From positions 1 to 64,000 of the forward strand of contig CAWEDP010000003.1 in the NCBI GenBank assembly GCA_963807925.1: a stretch of DNA of 64,000 nt, read 5' to 3'. This document shows, piece by piece, positions 51,433 to 59,882 of the stretch. Below the pieces are notes generated by a model. The model was given only the letters and a program-made list of their open reading frames with translations. It was not told the origin of the DNA and made no database searches. Every line of letters begins with the position of its first letter. Within the stretch, counting starts at the first letter, position 1. The position numbers and the translations under genes were made by a program. The DNA comes from CAWEDP01 sp963807925. GTDB taxonomy: Bacteria; Acidobacteriota; Vicinamibacteria; Vicinamibacterales; CAVVIG01.

Positions 51433-52296
51433 TCAGGACGGGCGGACCGGGCGCGGCGAAGTTCGGCGTGGGCGCCCATCGTCGAGCTTCACCGTGACCG
51501 AGGTTTCTGTTCTGTCGCGCACGATCGTCAACGTCACATCCGCCGAGCTGTCCGCCCGCCGCAGGGCGCGCGTCAGATCCCCGGGTGACGTCACCCCTTG
51601 TCCGTTCACCGAAGAAATGACGTCGCCGGCCTTGAGGCCGCCGCGAGCTGCCGGTGAATCGTCGGCGACCGACGCAACGAGCACTCCGTTCTTCGCCCCG
51701 AAGTAGGTCGCCAGCTGCGGCGTCAGCTCATGCAGCGTCGCGCCGAGCCGTGCGCCAGGGCGGAACGCCTCGACGTCGAACGGCACGTTTCGCAGCTGCT
51801 CCCGCAAGCGATCCAGCGTCGCGTCGAGCTGGCGCCGATCGAAGACGGGCCCCTGGCCGTCGAAGAAAAGGCCCGCGCGCGCCTCTTCGGGAGTCACCGA
51901 CAAATCCATCGCGCGGTTCCCGCGCATCACCGTGAGGGCCACCATCCGGCCGGCTGACGTCTCCTGGACGAGCCGGCTGAACTGCCGCGCACTCCGGACC
52001 GTCTCCCCGTCGAATCGCGTGATCACGTCGGCGGCCTGGATGCCGGCTTTCTCTGCCGGGCTCCCGGGGCGGACCGAGTCCACGTAGACGCCGCTCCGGC
52101 GGTCGGTGGTGTCGAGGTCGCGAATCGACGCGCCGATACGCGGCCCGCCGAGCACGCCGGTCAACAGCGGTGGCCTCGGAGCCGAGCCCGGGGCCGGCTG
52201 TGTCGATTGTGCGTCGGCGGAGGTCGTCCCGGCGAGGGCACCACCCGCAAGCACGGCGAGCACCGCCACGATGCGTGAAATTTTCGCCAGCTTCAT
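51433..52296 (-). CDS. Secreted protein with two PDZ domains
   Basis: About 287 residues from ATG 52296, with AGGAG upstream and a signal peptide ending at SADAQ. PDZ1 spans about 52-140 (RIGASIRDLDTTDRRSGVYV, SPAEKAGIQAADVITRFDGE). PDZ2 spans about 185-275 (LGATLHELTPQLATYFGAKN, SPAARGGLKAGDVISSVNGQ). No protease domain is present, so this is a binding protein, perhaps a periplasmic adaptor. It resembles the two-PDZ half of the HtrA-like protein at 21288 but is not a close copy. The C-terminus is Pro/Arg-rich. Confidence 0.83.
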   Translation of the reverse strand: MKLAKISRIVAVLAVLAGGALAGTTSADAQSTQPAPGSAPRPPLLTGVLGGPRIGASIRDLDTTDRRSGVYVDSVRPGSPAEKAGIQAADVITRFDGETVRSARQFSRLVQETSAGRMVALTVMRGNRAMDLSVTPEEARAGLFFDGQGPVFDRRQLDATLDRLREQLRNVPFDVEAFRPGARLGATLHELTPQLATYFGAKNGVLVASVADDSPAARGGLKAGDVISSVNGQGVTSPGDLTRALRRADSSADVTLTIVRDRTETSVTVKLDDGRPRRTSPRPVRPS

Positions 52297-52408
52297 CACA
52301 GCCTCTCCTGTTCGATGAGACGTGTGGAACACGAAGACGGTTGGCTGGCGAGACGGTCCCGGCCTGAACGGCCGGGGTATATGATGGCCGCGAACCGGGA
52401 GGGCCGAG

Positions 52409-53462
52409 ATGAACCGGAACCTTCTGACGATCGCCGGAGCGGCGCTGGTCTGCGCGTTGTCGTGTCCTGCGGCCGCTCAATGGATTGACTATCGAACCCC
52501 TGGCATTCCCCGTTTGCCGGACGGCAAACCGAACCTCGCGGCGCCCGCGCCTCGGACTGCCGACGGCAAACCCGACCTCTCGGGCATCTGGCAGGCCGGG
52601 CGGGCCGGCGAGTACCGGGTACGACTACGACATCACGCAAACACTGGGGCCCGACGACATCCAGCCGTGGGCCGAGGCAGTACGCCTGCAGCGCGTACAG
52701 GACTTCAGGAAGGACAGCCCGCTCGCGCACTGCCTGCCGGTCAGTGTGCCGTTCCTGAATTTCCGCGGCCTGTCGAGGATCGTTCAGACTCCCGGACTGG
52801 TCCTGATGCTGTACGAGTCTCCCAACAGCCCCCATCGGACCGTCTTCACCGATGGACGAGAGCTCCCGAAGGATCCCAATCCCACCTGGTTGGGGTATTC
52901 GGTCGGTCACTGGGACGAGGACACGCTCGTCGTCGAGTCGGGCGGTTTCAACGACAAGGGATGGCTCGACGTCGGCGGACATCCTCAAACGGAATCACTG
53001 CGGATCACCGAGCGCTATCGACGTCGCGACTTCGGGCACCTCGAGCTCGAAATGACGTTCGACGATCCGGCTGTGTTCAAGCGTCCGTTCCGACTTCGCA
53101 TGGACAAGACGCTGGCGGCGGACACCGAGTTGCTGGAAGACGTCTGCGAGAACGAGCGCAGCAACGTGCACTTGACCGGCGGCGTCAGGCTGTCGTCGGA
53201 CCTCCTCGCGGCGTACGCGGGAACCTACGAGCTCGCCGGGCGGGAGCTCCGGGTTTCGGTGGCCGGCGATCAGCTGCTGATCGAAGACAGCGTCAATCCG
53301 CTGGATCGTCTCTTCGTGGCGCGCTCGGAGACCGTGTTCCTGTCGAGCGTCAGCCAGGTCTCGGTCGAGTTCGTCAGGGACTCGCGCGGGACTGTCACGC
53401 AACTCATCCGGGCGAGCCCCGCGTCGAGCGAGAGGGCGACGCGAACAGCCGGTCCCCGATGA
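52409..53462 (+). CDS. Secreted 'DGKPDLSGIW' family protein (single frameshift)
   Basis: ATG 52409 follows GGGAGG at good spacing, and a possible -10 TATGAT lies at 52380. A signal peptide ends at CPAAAQ. The N-terminal signature IPRLPDGKPNLAAPAPRT and ADGKPDLSGIWQAGR is followed at about 52615 by an extra C that shifts the frame. The product continues as YDYDITQTLGPDDIQPWAEA, IVQTPGLVLMLYE, DGRELPKDPNPTWLGYSVGH and FDDPAVFKRPFRLRMDKTL to TGA 53460-53462. This family is abundant in Acidobacteria-like genomes and has no known function. It converges on a second member that ends one base downstream. Read error or true mutation is undecided. Confidence 0.75.
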
Positions 53463-53463
53463 G

Positions 53464-54261
53464 TCACTTGGCCTTGGGTTGCGCGGATGTGTCGCAGTGG
53501 CCGCCTTCGCAGCGGTTGTTCTCGTTGCAGACCATCTCGTACAGTCCGACCTTCTCCCACTCCGGGTGCAGCTTCATCTCCCAGTCGACCGACCAGGGCC
53601 GGCTGAAGATCTTCGGGTCGTCGACGGTGAACTGGTACGCGATGGTGTTGGCGTCGGTGCGCCGGAGCCGCTCGATCGTGTGGAACGCCTCGGTGTGCAT
53701 CCGGTACTCCTTCGGATTCTGGTAGTACCAGTCGTCGAGGGACCAGCGTTTGTAGTTGGTCGCGTCGATCACCAGCGTGTCGCCCTCCCAGTGGCCGACC
53801 GGCTCGCCGTAGAAGGTCGGCTCGATGTCGCTGGCGTGCGGCCGGCCGTCGAGCGGAATGATGCGCGTCACGCGCATGAACTCGGTGACCATGACGATCC
53901 ACGTCGGAGTCTGGACGATTTGGATGGGATACGGTCCCAGGAAAGCCGAGGGGAACCCAGACGGCAGGCAGAACGCGCGCGGCTCGTCGTGGCGCGGATC
54001 GCCCGTCCGCGGCTCGTAGAACAGCGCCTCGCCGCCGGGCACGAACGGAGCCATCTTCGACTTGTCGAACGTCGTCGCGCCGCCGCCGCGGCTGCCGGGC
54101 GGCTTTGGCGTGTCCCACATCCCGGAAAAATCCGGCTTTCCGTCCGGCGCGCGCGGGACCGACGATGCGGCCTGCGACTGCGCGCGGATTGGAGCGAACA
54201 GAGCAAGCAGGGCCACGGAGAGCAGCGCCGCCATGGAGCCGAGGATGCGTGTTCGTGTCAT
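53464..54261 (-). CDS. Secreted 'DGKPDFSGMW' family protein
   Basis: 265 residues from ATG 54261, with GAGGA upstream and a signal peptide ending at IRAQS. It carries the family start RAPDGKPDFSGMWDTPK, then FCLPSGFPSAFLGPYPIQIV, QTPTWIVMVTEF, TFYGEPVGHWEGDTLVIDAT and the ending DDPKIFSRPWSVDWEMKLHP with VCNENNRCEGGHCD. It is intact and paralogous to the frameshifted gene at 52409 and to the deletion remnant at 12856-13169. No catalytic residues are recognised. The conserved Trp and His residues suggest a beta-sandwich ligand-binding role. A tandem hairpin array lies directly upstream. Confidence 0.8.
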   Translation of the reverse strand: MTRTRILGSMAALLSVALLALFAPIRAQSQAASSVPRAPDGKPDFSGMWDTPKPPGSRGGGATTFDKSKMAPFVPGGEALFYEPRTGDPRHDEPRAFCLPSGFPSAFLGPYPIQIVQTPTWIVMVTEFMRVTRIIPLDGRPHASDIEPTFYGEPVGHWEGDTLVIDATNYKRWSLDDWYYQNPKEYRMHTEAFHTIERLRRTDANTIAYQFTVDDPKIFSRPWSVDWEMKLHPEWEKVGLYEMVCNENNRCEGGHCDTSAQPKAK

Positions 54262-54280
54262 ATCGGTCCTCGTGATCAGG

Positions 54281-54411
54281 TCCGGCTGAAGCCGGACACT
54301 ACGTAACCGGGTCCGGCTCAAGCCGGACACTACGTAACCGGGTCTGGCTCAAGCCGGACACTACGTAACCGGGTCTGGCTCAAGCCGGACACTACGTAAC
54401 CGGGTCCGGCC
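54281..54411. repeat. Tandem array of 31-bp palindromic (REP-like) units
   Basis: Four full units begin at 54281, 54312, 54343 and 54374, and a partial one at 54405. Each unit is a short inverted repeat (TCCGGCT ... AGCCGGA, 2-base loop) followed by CACTACGTAACCGGG, which contains the palindrome TACGTA. Units 3 and 4 carry T at the third position of the first arm, which gives a G-U pair in one transcript. The first unit has GA instead of CA in the loop. It sits between two divergently related start/stop regions with no coding role. Confidence 0.9.
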
Positions 54412-54454
54412 GACGGTGGACGAAGCCGGGAGGCCCCGACGTATTCCTCAACGG

Positions 54455-54862
54455 CTATCGCGAGTCTCGAGGGACGGCGTCCTCGTTCGACGCGGTGAAG
54501 ACGCGGCGACCGTCGAGAAAGGTCACCGCGCCGCCCGAGGCGTTGGTCGATCCGTCGCGGGCGCGAAAGCCCTCGACCACGATCACTTCGCCGATCTTGA
54601 GGCGGTCCTTGGTGATGCCGCGCCGCTGGAGCACGCCGGGAGGGCCGCCCGAGAATCCCCAGGTGGTGAGGTTGCCGCGGTCGTCCTTCACGTCGAGATA
54701 GAACCAGATGTGCGGATTGGTCCATTCGACCTTCGTCAGCACCCCGGTGATCTTGACGGGCTGGGTGCCGTCGTATTCGGCGGCAAAGGAATGATGCGCG
54801 CTGACCGAGGTGACGAGAACGGTCGAAACGGCTCCGAGCAGCGCGACGAAGCGGGCGGTCAT
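54455..54862 (-). CDS. DUF6152-like secreted protein
   Basis: 135 residues from ATG 54862, with GGAGG upstream and a signal peptide ending near SVSAHH. The body SFAAEYDGTQPVKITGVLTK, VEWTNPHIWFYLDVKDD and LTTWGFSGGPPGVLQRRGIT is the DUF6152 pattern. It is a small OB-like beta-barrel of unknown function that is often found beside 'DGKPD-SG-W' genes, as here. An exported metal- or ligand-binding role has been suggested for such proteins but cannot be shown from sequence. The repeat array lies between it and its neighbour. Confidence 0.82.
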   Translation of the reverse strand: MTARFVALLGAVSTVLVTSVSAHHSFAAEYDGTQPVKITGVLTKVEWTNPHIWFYLDVKDDRGNLTTWGFSGGPPGVLQRRGITKDRLKIGEVIVVEGFRARDGSTNASGGAVTFLDGRRVFTASNEDAVPRDSR

Positions 54863-54976
54863 CAGGGCACCTCCGTGCGTGGAACCGGGCCGAAACGCGT
54901 GGAACCTGGCCGAGCCCGACACAGCATATCCAAACGGGCCGGCCGGCAAAAGTCTCATGGGCGCCGCCCTTCCCTG

Positions 54977-55987
54977 TCAGACCCGTATTACCACTTTGCC
55001 CATGAACTGGCCCGACGCCTGATACCGGTAGGCGGCGGCCGCTTGGTCGAAGGCAAAGACGCGATCCACGAGCGGCGTCAGCCGATTGACGGCGATCGCC
55101 CGGTTCATCTGCTCGAACATCTCGCGGTCGCCGACGAAGATGCCGTGCAGACTGCCGCCTTTCGGCATGAGCGTATACGGGTTCACGTCGCCACTGCGTC
55201 CGGTCAGTACCCCGATGAGGCCGATCTTGCCGCCGGGCGCCAGCGTCTTCATCGAACGATTCAGCGTGCCGGCCCCTCCGACCTCCACGACGCAGTCGAC
55301 GCCGCTCTCCGCGATCCGGAGCACGTCCTGGTCCCAGTCGGGGTGGCTCGTGTAGTTGACGCCGCCAATGGCGCCCATCGCCATCGCGCGCTCGATCTTC
55401 CAGTCGCTCGAGGACGTCACGATGACGCGCGCGCCGGCCGCCCGCGCGAACTGCAGGGCGAACATCGACACGCCGCCGGTCCCGAGCACGAGGACGGTGC
55501 TCCCGGGACCAATGGGCCGGCCGGCCCGCATCAGGGCGTGCCATGCGGTCACGCCGGCGCACGGGAGGCACGCGGCCTCCTCGAAGGACAAGTGCTCGGG
55601 GATCCGCACCAGGCCGTCCTCGAACAACGCGACCTGCTCGGCCAGCGTGCCGTCGAGCGGCGAGCCGAGCGCCGCGCGCGCGCCGAAGGGCGAACCGTCC
55701 GGCGGCGTCTGGAAGAAGGTCGCGGCGACACGATCGCCCGGTCCGAACCGCGTGACGCCGGCACCCACCGCGGTGACTTCGCCGGCGCCGTCCGACAGCG
55801 GAATCGTGTCGCGGGCCAGGGCGCCGCCGGCGTAGCGGCCGGCAGCGACGGCCTGATCCCGCGAATTGAGCGAGGTCGCCCGGACGCGGACGACGACCTG
55901 GGACGGCTGGGGCTGCGGCTCGGACCGCTCGACCGCTTTCAACTGCTCGCTCGAATGGCAGGCGAGAGGCAGGACGTATGCGCGCAT
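54977..55987 (-). CDS. MDR-family NAD(P)-dependent oxidoreductase (quinone reductase-like)
   Basis: About 336 residues from ATG 55987; the ribosome site is unremarkable. GroES-like and Rossmann parts are recognisable: VVVRVRATSLNSRDQAVAAG, DGAGEVTAVGAGVTRFGPGD, GVTAWHALMRAG, STVLVLGTGGVSMFALQFAR and GGKIGLIGVLTG. The catalytic and structural zinc cysteines of alcohol dehydrogenases are absent, so it is probably a zinc-independent quinone oxidoreductase or enoyl reductase. Length is normal for the family. A 190-bp gap with no clear gene separates it from the divergent thioesterase. Confidence 0.88.
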   Translation of the reverse strand: MRAYVLPLACHSSEQLKAVERSEPQPQPSQVVVRVRATSLNSRDQAVAAGRYAGGALARDTIPLSDGAGEVTAVGAGVTRFGPGDRVAATFFQTPPDGSPFGARAALGSPLDGTLAEQVALFEDGLVRIPEHLSFEEAACLPCAGVTAWHALMRAGRPIGPGSTVLVLGTGGVSMFALQFARAAGARVIVTSSSDWKIERAMAMGAIGGVNYTSHPDWDQDVLRIAESGVDCVVEVGGAGTLNRSMKTLAPGGKIGLIGVLTGRSGDVNPYTLMPKGGSLHGIFVGDREMFEQMNRAIAVNRLTPLVDRVFAFDQAAAAYRYQASGQFMGKVVIRV

Positions 55988-56177
55988 GCGTGGTCTCGGG
56001 CCGTGAGTACTTACGACGCCAGAGATCCATCCGTTACGCGGATCAGCCCCGAACCTCAGGGCCCACGCCTCGACTCCACGAGCCATAGGCGATTGCACTT
56101 GTCCGGCGACTTGGACCAGACTCAGATGATCCCGGTCCATCTGTCGGGCACATGGCAACAGGCGACGCGGACGCGTC

Positions 56178-56597
56178 ATGCTGAGCAACTCTCGCGCGCT
56201 GGTCGTCGAGTGGGGCGACTGCGATCCCGCCGGCATCGTTTACTTTCCGAGGTACTTCGAGTGGTTCGACGCCTCGACGGCTGCGCTCTTCGACGCGGCG
56301 GGGCTGCCGAAGCACACGCTGATCTCGCGATTCGGCATTCTCGGGATACCGGTCATCGACGTAAGGTCGAGGTTCAGGAAGCCCTCGACGTTTGGAGACC
56401 GGGTCGTGATCGCGTCGCGCATCGAGGCGTGGAGCCGCGCCAGCTTCGAGGTGCAGCACCGATTGCTGCGCGGAGACGAGGTCGCCGTCGAAGGATACGA
56501 GAAACGTGTGTGGGTCGAGCGCGCGGCGGACGGCACGCTTCGAAGCCTGCCGATTCCCTCCGCGGTGCTCGCCCTTTTCTCGGGCGGGGCGACGTGA
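56178..56597 (+). CDS. Hotdog-fold acyl-CoA thioesterase (4-hydroxybenzoyl-CoA type)
   Basis: 139 residues from ATG 56178. The signature VEWGDCDPAGIVYFPRYFEW has the catalytic Asp of the 4HBT family (D-x-DPAGI-(V/F)-FP-Y), followed by FDAAGLPKHTLISRFGI and VRSRFRKPSTFGDRVVI. The enzyme hydrolyses an acyl- or aroyl-CoA thioester. UbiD decarboxylase, a CoA ligase and an enoyl-CoA hydratase lie within 10 kb, so an aromatic acid route is plausible, though they are not in one operon. The stop is followed immediately by the candidate promoter of the Bat operon. Confidence 0.87.
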   Translation: MLSNSRALVVEWGDCDPAGIVYFPRYFEWFDASTAALFDAAGLPKHTLISRFGILGIPVIDVRSRFRKPSTFGDRVVIASRIEAWSRASFEVQHRLLRGDEVAVEGYEKRVWVERAADGTLRSLPIPSAVLALFSGGAT

Positions 56598-56602
56598 AAC
56601 TG

Positions 56603-56608
56603 TATAAA
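56603..56608 (+). promoter_or_regulatory. Candidate -10 box (TATAAA) upstream of the MoxR operon
   Basis: TATAAAAT begins at 56603, six bases after the thioesterase stop and 62 bases before the MoxR start. It is the only AT-rich patch in the gap. No convincing -35 box is seen. Confidence 0.3.
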
Positions 56609-56669
56609 ATCTGTCGTTTCGCTCTACTGACCTCTTCCACCATCTCAGACGGGCGGCCAAGGCGGTTCT

Positions 56670-57711
56670 GTGCATCCTGATCTCGAAGAAGCGATCGAGT
56701 TCCACGACTCGATCCTCGCGGAAGCCGGCAAGGCGCTCATCGGCTACGACCTGCCAAAGGCGCTCGCCAACGTGGTGCTGCTCTCGGAGATTCCGACGAC
56801 CTACGACAAGAACGAGCAGCGGCAGGTCAACGCCGGGAACCTGCTGCTGCGGGGCGTGCCGGGCGTGGGCAAGACCTTCTTCGGCGTGATCCTGGCCGCG
56901 ATCAGTAACGCGAAATTCGCGCGTCTCCAGGGACGCGCCGATCTCCAGCCGACCGAAGTCGTCGGCTTCCAGATGATCAATCCCGCGACCGGTGCGCTCG
57001 TCACCGAGTTCGGGCCGCTGGCGTCGGCGGAAGTGATCCTGCTCGACGAGATCAACCGCATTCCGCTCAAATCGCAGAGCGCGTTTCTCGAGGGCCTTCA
57101 GGATCGGACGGTGACGGTCGGCAAGACCACCTACGAGCTGCCGGCCTTCAGCTTCGCGATCGCCACGATGAACCCGGTGGAGCTGGGGCAGGGAACCTTC
57201 CCGCTGTCGGAGGCGGCCACCGACCGGTTCGCGATCATGGTGAACATCGGCTACCTCGAGCCGGCCGAGGAAGCGAAGCTCGTGAACTTCGATTTCAAGC
57301 GCGTGCGGCTGAACCAGCTGATGCCGAAAGAGCGCATCATCGAGCTGCGCGCCGTGATCAACCGCGAGGTATTCCTGCACGAACGGCTCGGCATCTACAT
57401 CCAGCGGCTGGTCGCGGCGTCGCGGCCCTACAACCCGGAGACCGACTGGCTCACGCACTCGCCGTCCGAGCTGGTCGAGCACAGCGTGGATCTCGGCGCT
57501 TCCCCGCGGGCGATCATCTGCTGGGGGCGGCTCGCGAAGGTGTGGACGCTGCTCGTGCGGCACCGGACCGAGGTGTACCCCGAGGACATCCAGGACCTGT
57601 CACAGGTACATCCTCAGCCACCGCATCTGGCTCGGTCCCCACGCGGCCAGCCATGGCCTGACGGTTGACGCCGTGATCAAGGACATTCTGGAGCGCGTCG
57701 CGATTCCCTGA
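56670..57711 (+). CDS. MoxR-type AAA+ ATPase (frameshift near the end)
   Basis: GTG 56670 starts a MoxR/RavA-like ATPase with Walker A LLLRGVPGVGKTFFG near residue 62, Walker B VILLDEINRIPLKSQSAFLE near 125, sensor 1 IATMNPVELGQGTFPLSEAA and the arginine-finger region ATDRFAIMV. MoxR proteins are chaperone-like ATPases that act on VWA-domain partners, which follow here. At about 57600 one extra base breaks the frame. The true C-terminus, RYILSHRIWLGPHAASHGLT followed by ILERVAIP, continues in another frame to TGA 57709-57711. That stop overlaps the next start (TGATG). The short shifted reading would end at 57668. Confidence 0.85.
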
Positions 57712-58649
57712 TGAAGATCCTCTCCTCGCCAACCAAGGAGCGCGAGAAGGACGCGCTCGTCAACCTGTCGGACGTCACCGAAGTCGAGCTCCTGATCCTG
57801 AAACGGATGCGCGAGTTCACGATCGGCGAGCACCGCAGCCTGTTCCACGGCGTCGGGTTCGACTTCGTGGGCCTGCGCGAGTGGGCGCCGGGCGACCGCT
57901 TCTCGTCGATTGACTGGCCGCAGTCCTCGTTGAACAACTTCAGCCCGCTCATCGTGCGCGAGTTCGAGCAGCCGAGCACCGCGAGCGTCATCGTCGTCGC
58001 CGACGGATCGCTCTCGACGCGGTGCGGCGTGGACGGCGTGCCGATCGCCGCCGCGATCGCGCGCGCCATCGCCACCTTCGGCATGTCCGCCGTGTTCTTC
58101 CAGGATCTGTTCGGGCTGATGCTGTTCGACGCCGGCTTCGAGGCGCTGTCGGCCGTACGGCCGCGGACCGGCAAGAACCAGGTGATCCACTGCCTCGACG
58201 CGTACCAGTATCGGACCGGGCTGCAGGAAGTGCGGCAGAGCGAAAGCCTGAGCCGCGCGATTGCGGGGTTCATGCGCAAGACGTCGATGATCCCGGTCGT
58301 CTCGGATTTCCTGTTCGATCGGCCGGAGGAGGTCGTGCGGGAGCTGGCTCACCTGAGCTCGGCGCACGACGTGTTCCTCATCATGATCGACGCCGCCTTC
58401 GCGTTCGAGCTGCCGCGGGTCTCCGCGGGCTGGGTGGAGGCCTACGACGTCGAGACGGGCCGGTCGCGCGTGATGTCGCGCGGGGCCATGCGGCAGCTCG
58501 CCGCCAGGGTCCGGGAGTGGCAGGACGGCGTGGAACGGACGGCCAAGGACGCCGGGCTCGACGTGCTGAGGCTGGGCCTCGACCACATTCAGAACGTGGT
58601 GGCCATCACGGAGTTCGTCATGGAGCGTCGCTTGCGGAAAACAACGTGA
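57711..58649 (+). CDS. DUF58 domain protein of the Bat operon
   Basis: 312 residues from ATG 57711, overlapping the MoxR stop. The DUF58 landmark LREWAPGDRFSSIDWPQSS is followed by VREFEQPSTASVIVVADGSL, which begins a degenerate VWA-like fold, and SMIPVVSDFLFDRPEEVVRE. There is no membrane helix. DUF58 proteins almost always follow MoxR and precede BatD/VWA genes, as here. They are thought to be partners of MoxR in assembling or stabilising periplasmic or membrane complexes. The next gene starts 24 bp later. Confidence 0.88.
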   Translation: MKILSSPTKEREKDALVNLSDVTEVELLILKRMREFTIGEHRSLFHGVGFDFVGLREWAPGDRFSSIDWPQSSLNNFSPLIVREFEQPSTASVIVVADGSLSTRCGVDGVPIAAAIARAIATFGMSAVFFQDLFGLMLFDAGFEALSAVRPRTGKNQVIHCLDAYQYRTGLQEVRQSESLSRAIAGFMRKTSMIPVVSDFLFDRPEEVVRELAHLSSAHDVFLIMIDAAFAFELPRVSAGWVEAYDVETGRSRVMSRGAMRQLAARVREWQDGVERTAKDAGLDVLRLGLDHIQNVVAITEFVMERRLRKTT

Positions 58650-58673
58650 CGTGGGGTGGAGAGGGGCGGACTG

Positions 58674-59882
58674 ATGCGGACGATGGCAGTGTCTCTGGTC
58701 TTCGCGGCGGCAATCGGAACGGTCCTGGCCGCGCAGCCGGCCGCGCCGCCGGGGACGGTCAACGTCGAGGCGGATCCGATCCGCTGCTGGTGGCGGACCA
58801 GCGCCAGCGCCGTCCGCGTGGGCGAGCCGTTCTCCCTCGTCCTCACCTGCGCCATCGTCGAGAACGACTCGACGACGGTGGTGCCGGACCAGTCGCGGCT
58901 CGACCCGGCGGCCATGCAGCTGCCGCCCTTCGAGGTGATCGGCGGGCAGCGCGAGCCGGATCTGAGCGGCGAACAGCGCCGGTTCTTCCAATACCAGTAC
59001 GCACTGCGGCTGATCAGCGAAGAGCTGTTCGGCAAGGACGTCCACATCCCGAGCGTGCAGATCGCCTACCACCTCGAGTCCCGCGTCGGGAAGGGTGAGT
59101 CGGTCCGCGGGCGGGACCGCACCTACATCCTGCCGTCCGAATCGGTGCGCGTGCTCTCGCTCGTGCCGGCCGATGCCGCCGACATCCGGGACGCGCCGGC
59201 GTGGACGTTCGGCGATATCGAAGCGCAGCGCTTTCGCTCGCGCGTGTTCAGGATGGTGGCGGCCGTGCTCTTCATCGGCGCGGGCCTCGTGCTCGTGCTC
59301 GCGCTGGTGCGGCAACTGCGCGGGTCCCGCCAGCCAGGCGCCGCCGGGCGGCGCCTGCTGTCGGACGGCGCGGTCGTCCGTGCGGCGGGACGCCAGCTGG
59401 CGGCGGTCGGGCGGGCGGCCGGCGCGGGCGGGTGGACGCCGGAGCTCGTCGTCAAGGCGCTGGCGGCGTTTCGCGTGCTGGGCGCTGTCGCGCTCGGCCG
59501 GCCGGTGGGGCAGCAGCCGGCCGGGCGCGCCGCGACGCCGCTCGACGGCCAGTTCGCCGCGCGCGGCGGATTCCTGCTGACCAAGAGAGCCTTCATCTCG
59601 GGGTCGGCGACGGCCGCGGGGGTTGCCGACGAACTGCGCGGCGGGCGCGGATCGGCGGCCCACCGGCTGGCGCTCGAACGGATTGAAGGCGCGCTGGCGC
59701 GGTTCACGGCGGCGGCGTTCGGCCGCGGCGAAACACCCGATGAGACGGCGCTCGCCGAGTCGATCGGCGAGGCCTCGAGCGTCGTCCGGCGGCTCACGAT
59801 CGAGAACACGTGGGTCGTGAAGAAGGCGAAGGGACTCACCCACGCCGCCGGGGAGCTGGGTTACCGCACGTGGGCTCGCTAG
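58674..59882 (+). CDS. BatD-like membrane protein
   Basis: About 402 residues from ATG 58674, with GGAGAGGGG upstream. A signal peptide ends at VLAAQ. A beta-rich periplasmic part follows (VNVEADPIRCWWRTSASAVR, VGEPFSLVLTCAIVENDST, VPDQSRLDPAAMQLPPFEVI, FFQYQYALRLISEELFGKDV), then one transmembrane helix (MVAAVLFIGAGLVLVLALV) and a cytoplasmic Ala/Arg-rich helical tail. Position, topology and the 'oxidative-damage protection' style of Ig-like domain fit BatD. Sequence similarity is moderate, so the name is partly from context. Its 3' end overlaps the next start by 13 bases. Confidence 0.75.
   Translation: MRTMAVSLVFAAAIGTVLAAQPAAPPGTVNVEADPIRCWWRTSASAVRVGEPFSLVLTCAIVENDSTTVVPDQSRLDPAAMQLPPFEVIGGQREPDLSGEQRRFFQYQYALRLISEELFGKDVHIPSVQIAYHLESRVGKGESVRGRDRTYILPSESVRVLSLVPADAADIRDAPAWTFGDIEAQRFRSRVFRMVAAVLFIGAGLVLVLALVRQLRGSRQPGAAGRRLLSDGAVVRAAGRQLAAVGRAAGAGGWTPELVVKALAAFRVLGAVALGRPVGQQPAGRAATPLDGQFAARGGFLLTKRAFISGSATAAGVADELRGGRGSAAHRLALERIEGALARFTAAAFGRGETPDETALAESIGEASSVVRRLTIENTWVVKKAKGLTHAAGELGYRTWAR

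Noticed and set aside
54281..54411. The 31-bp repeats as a CRISPR array
   Set aside because: Units are directly adjacent without variable spacers, and no cas gene is visible.
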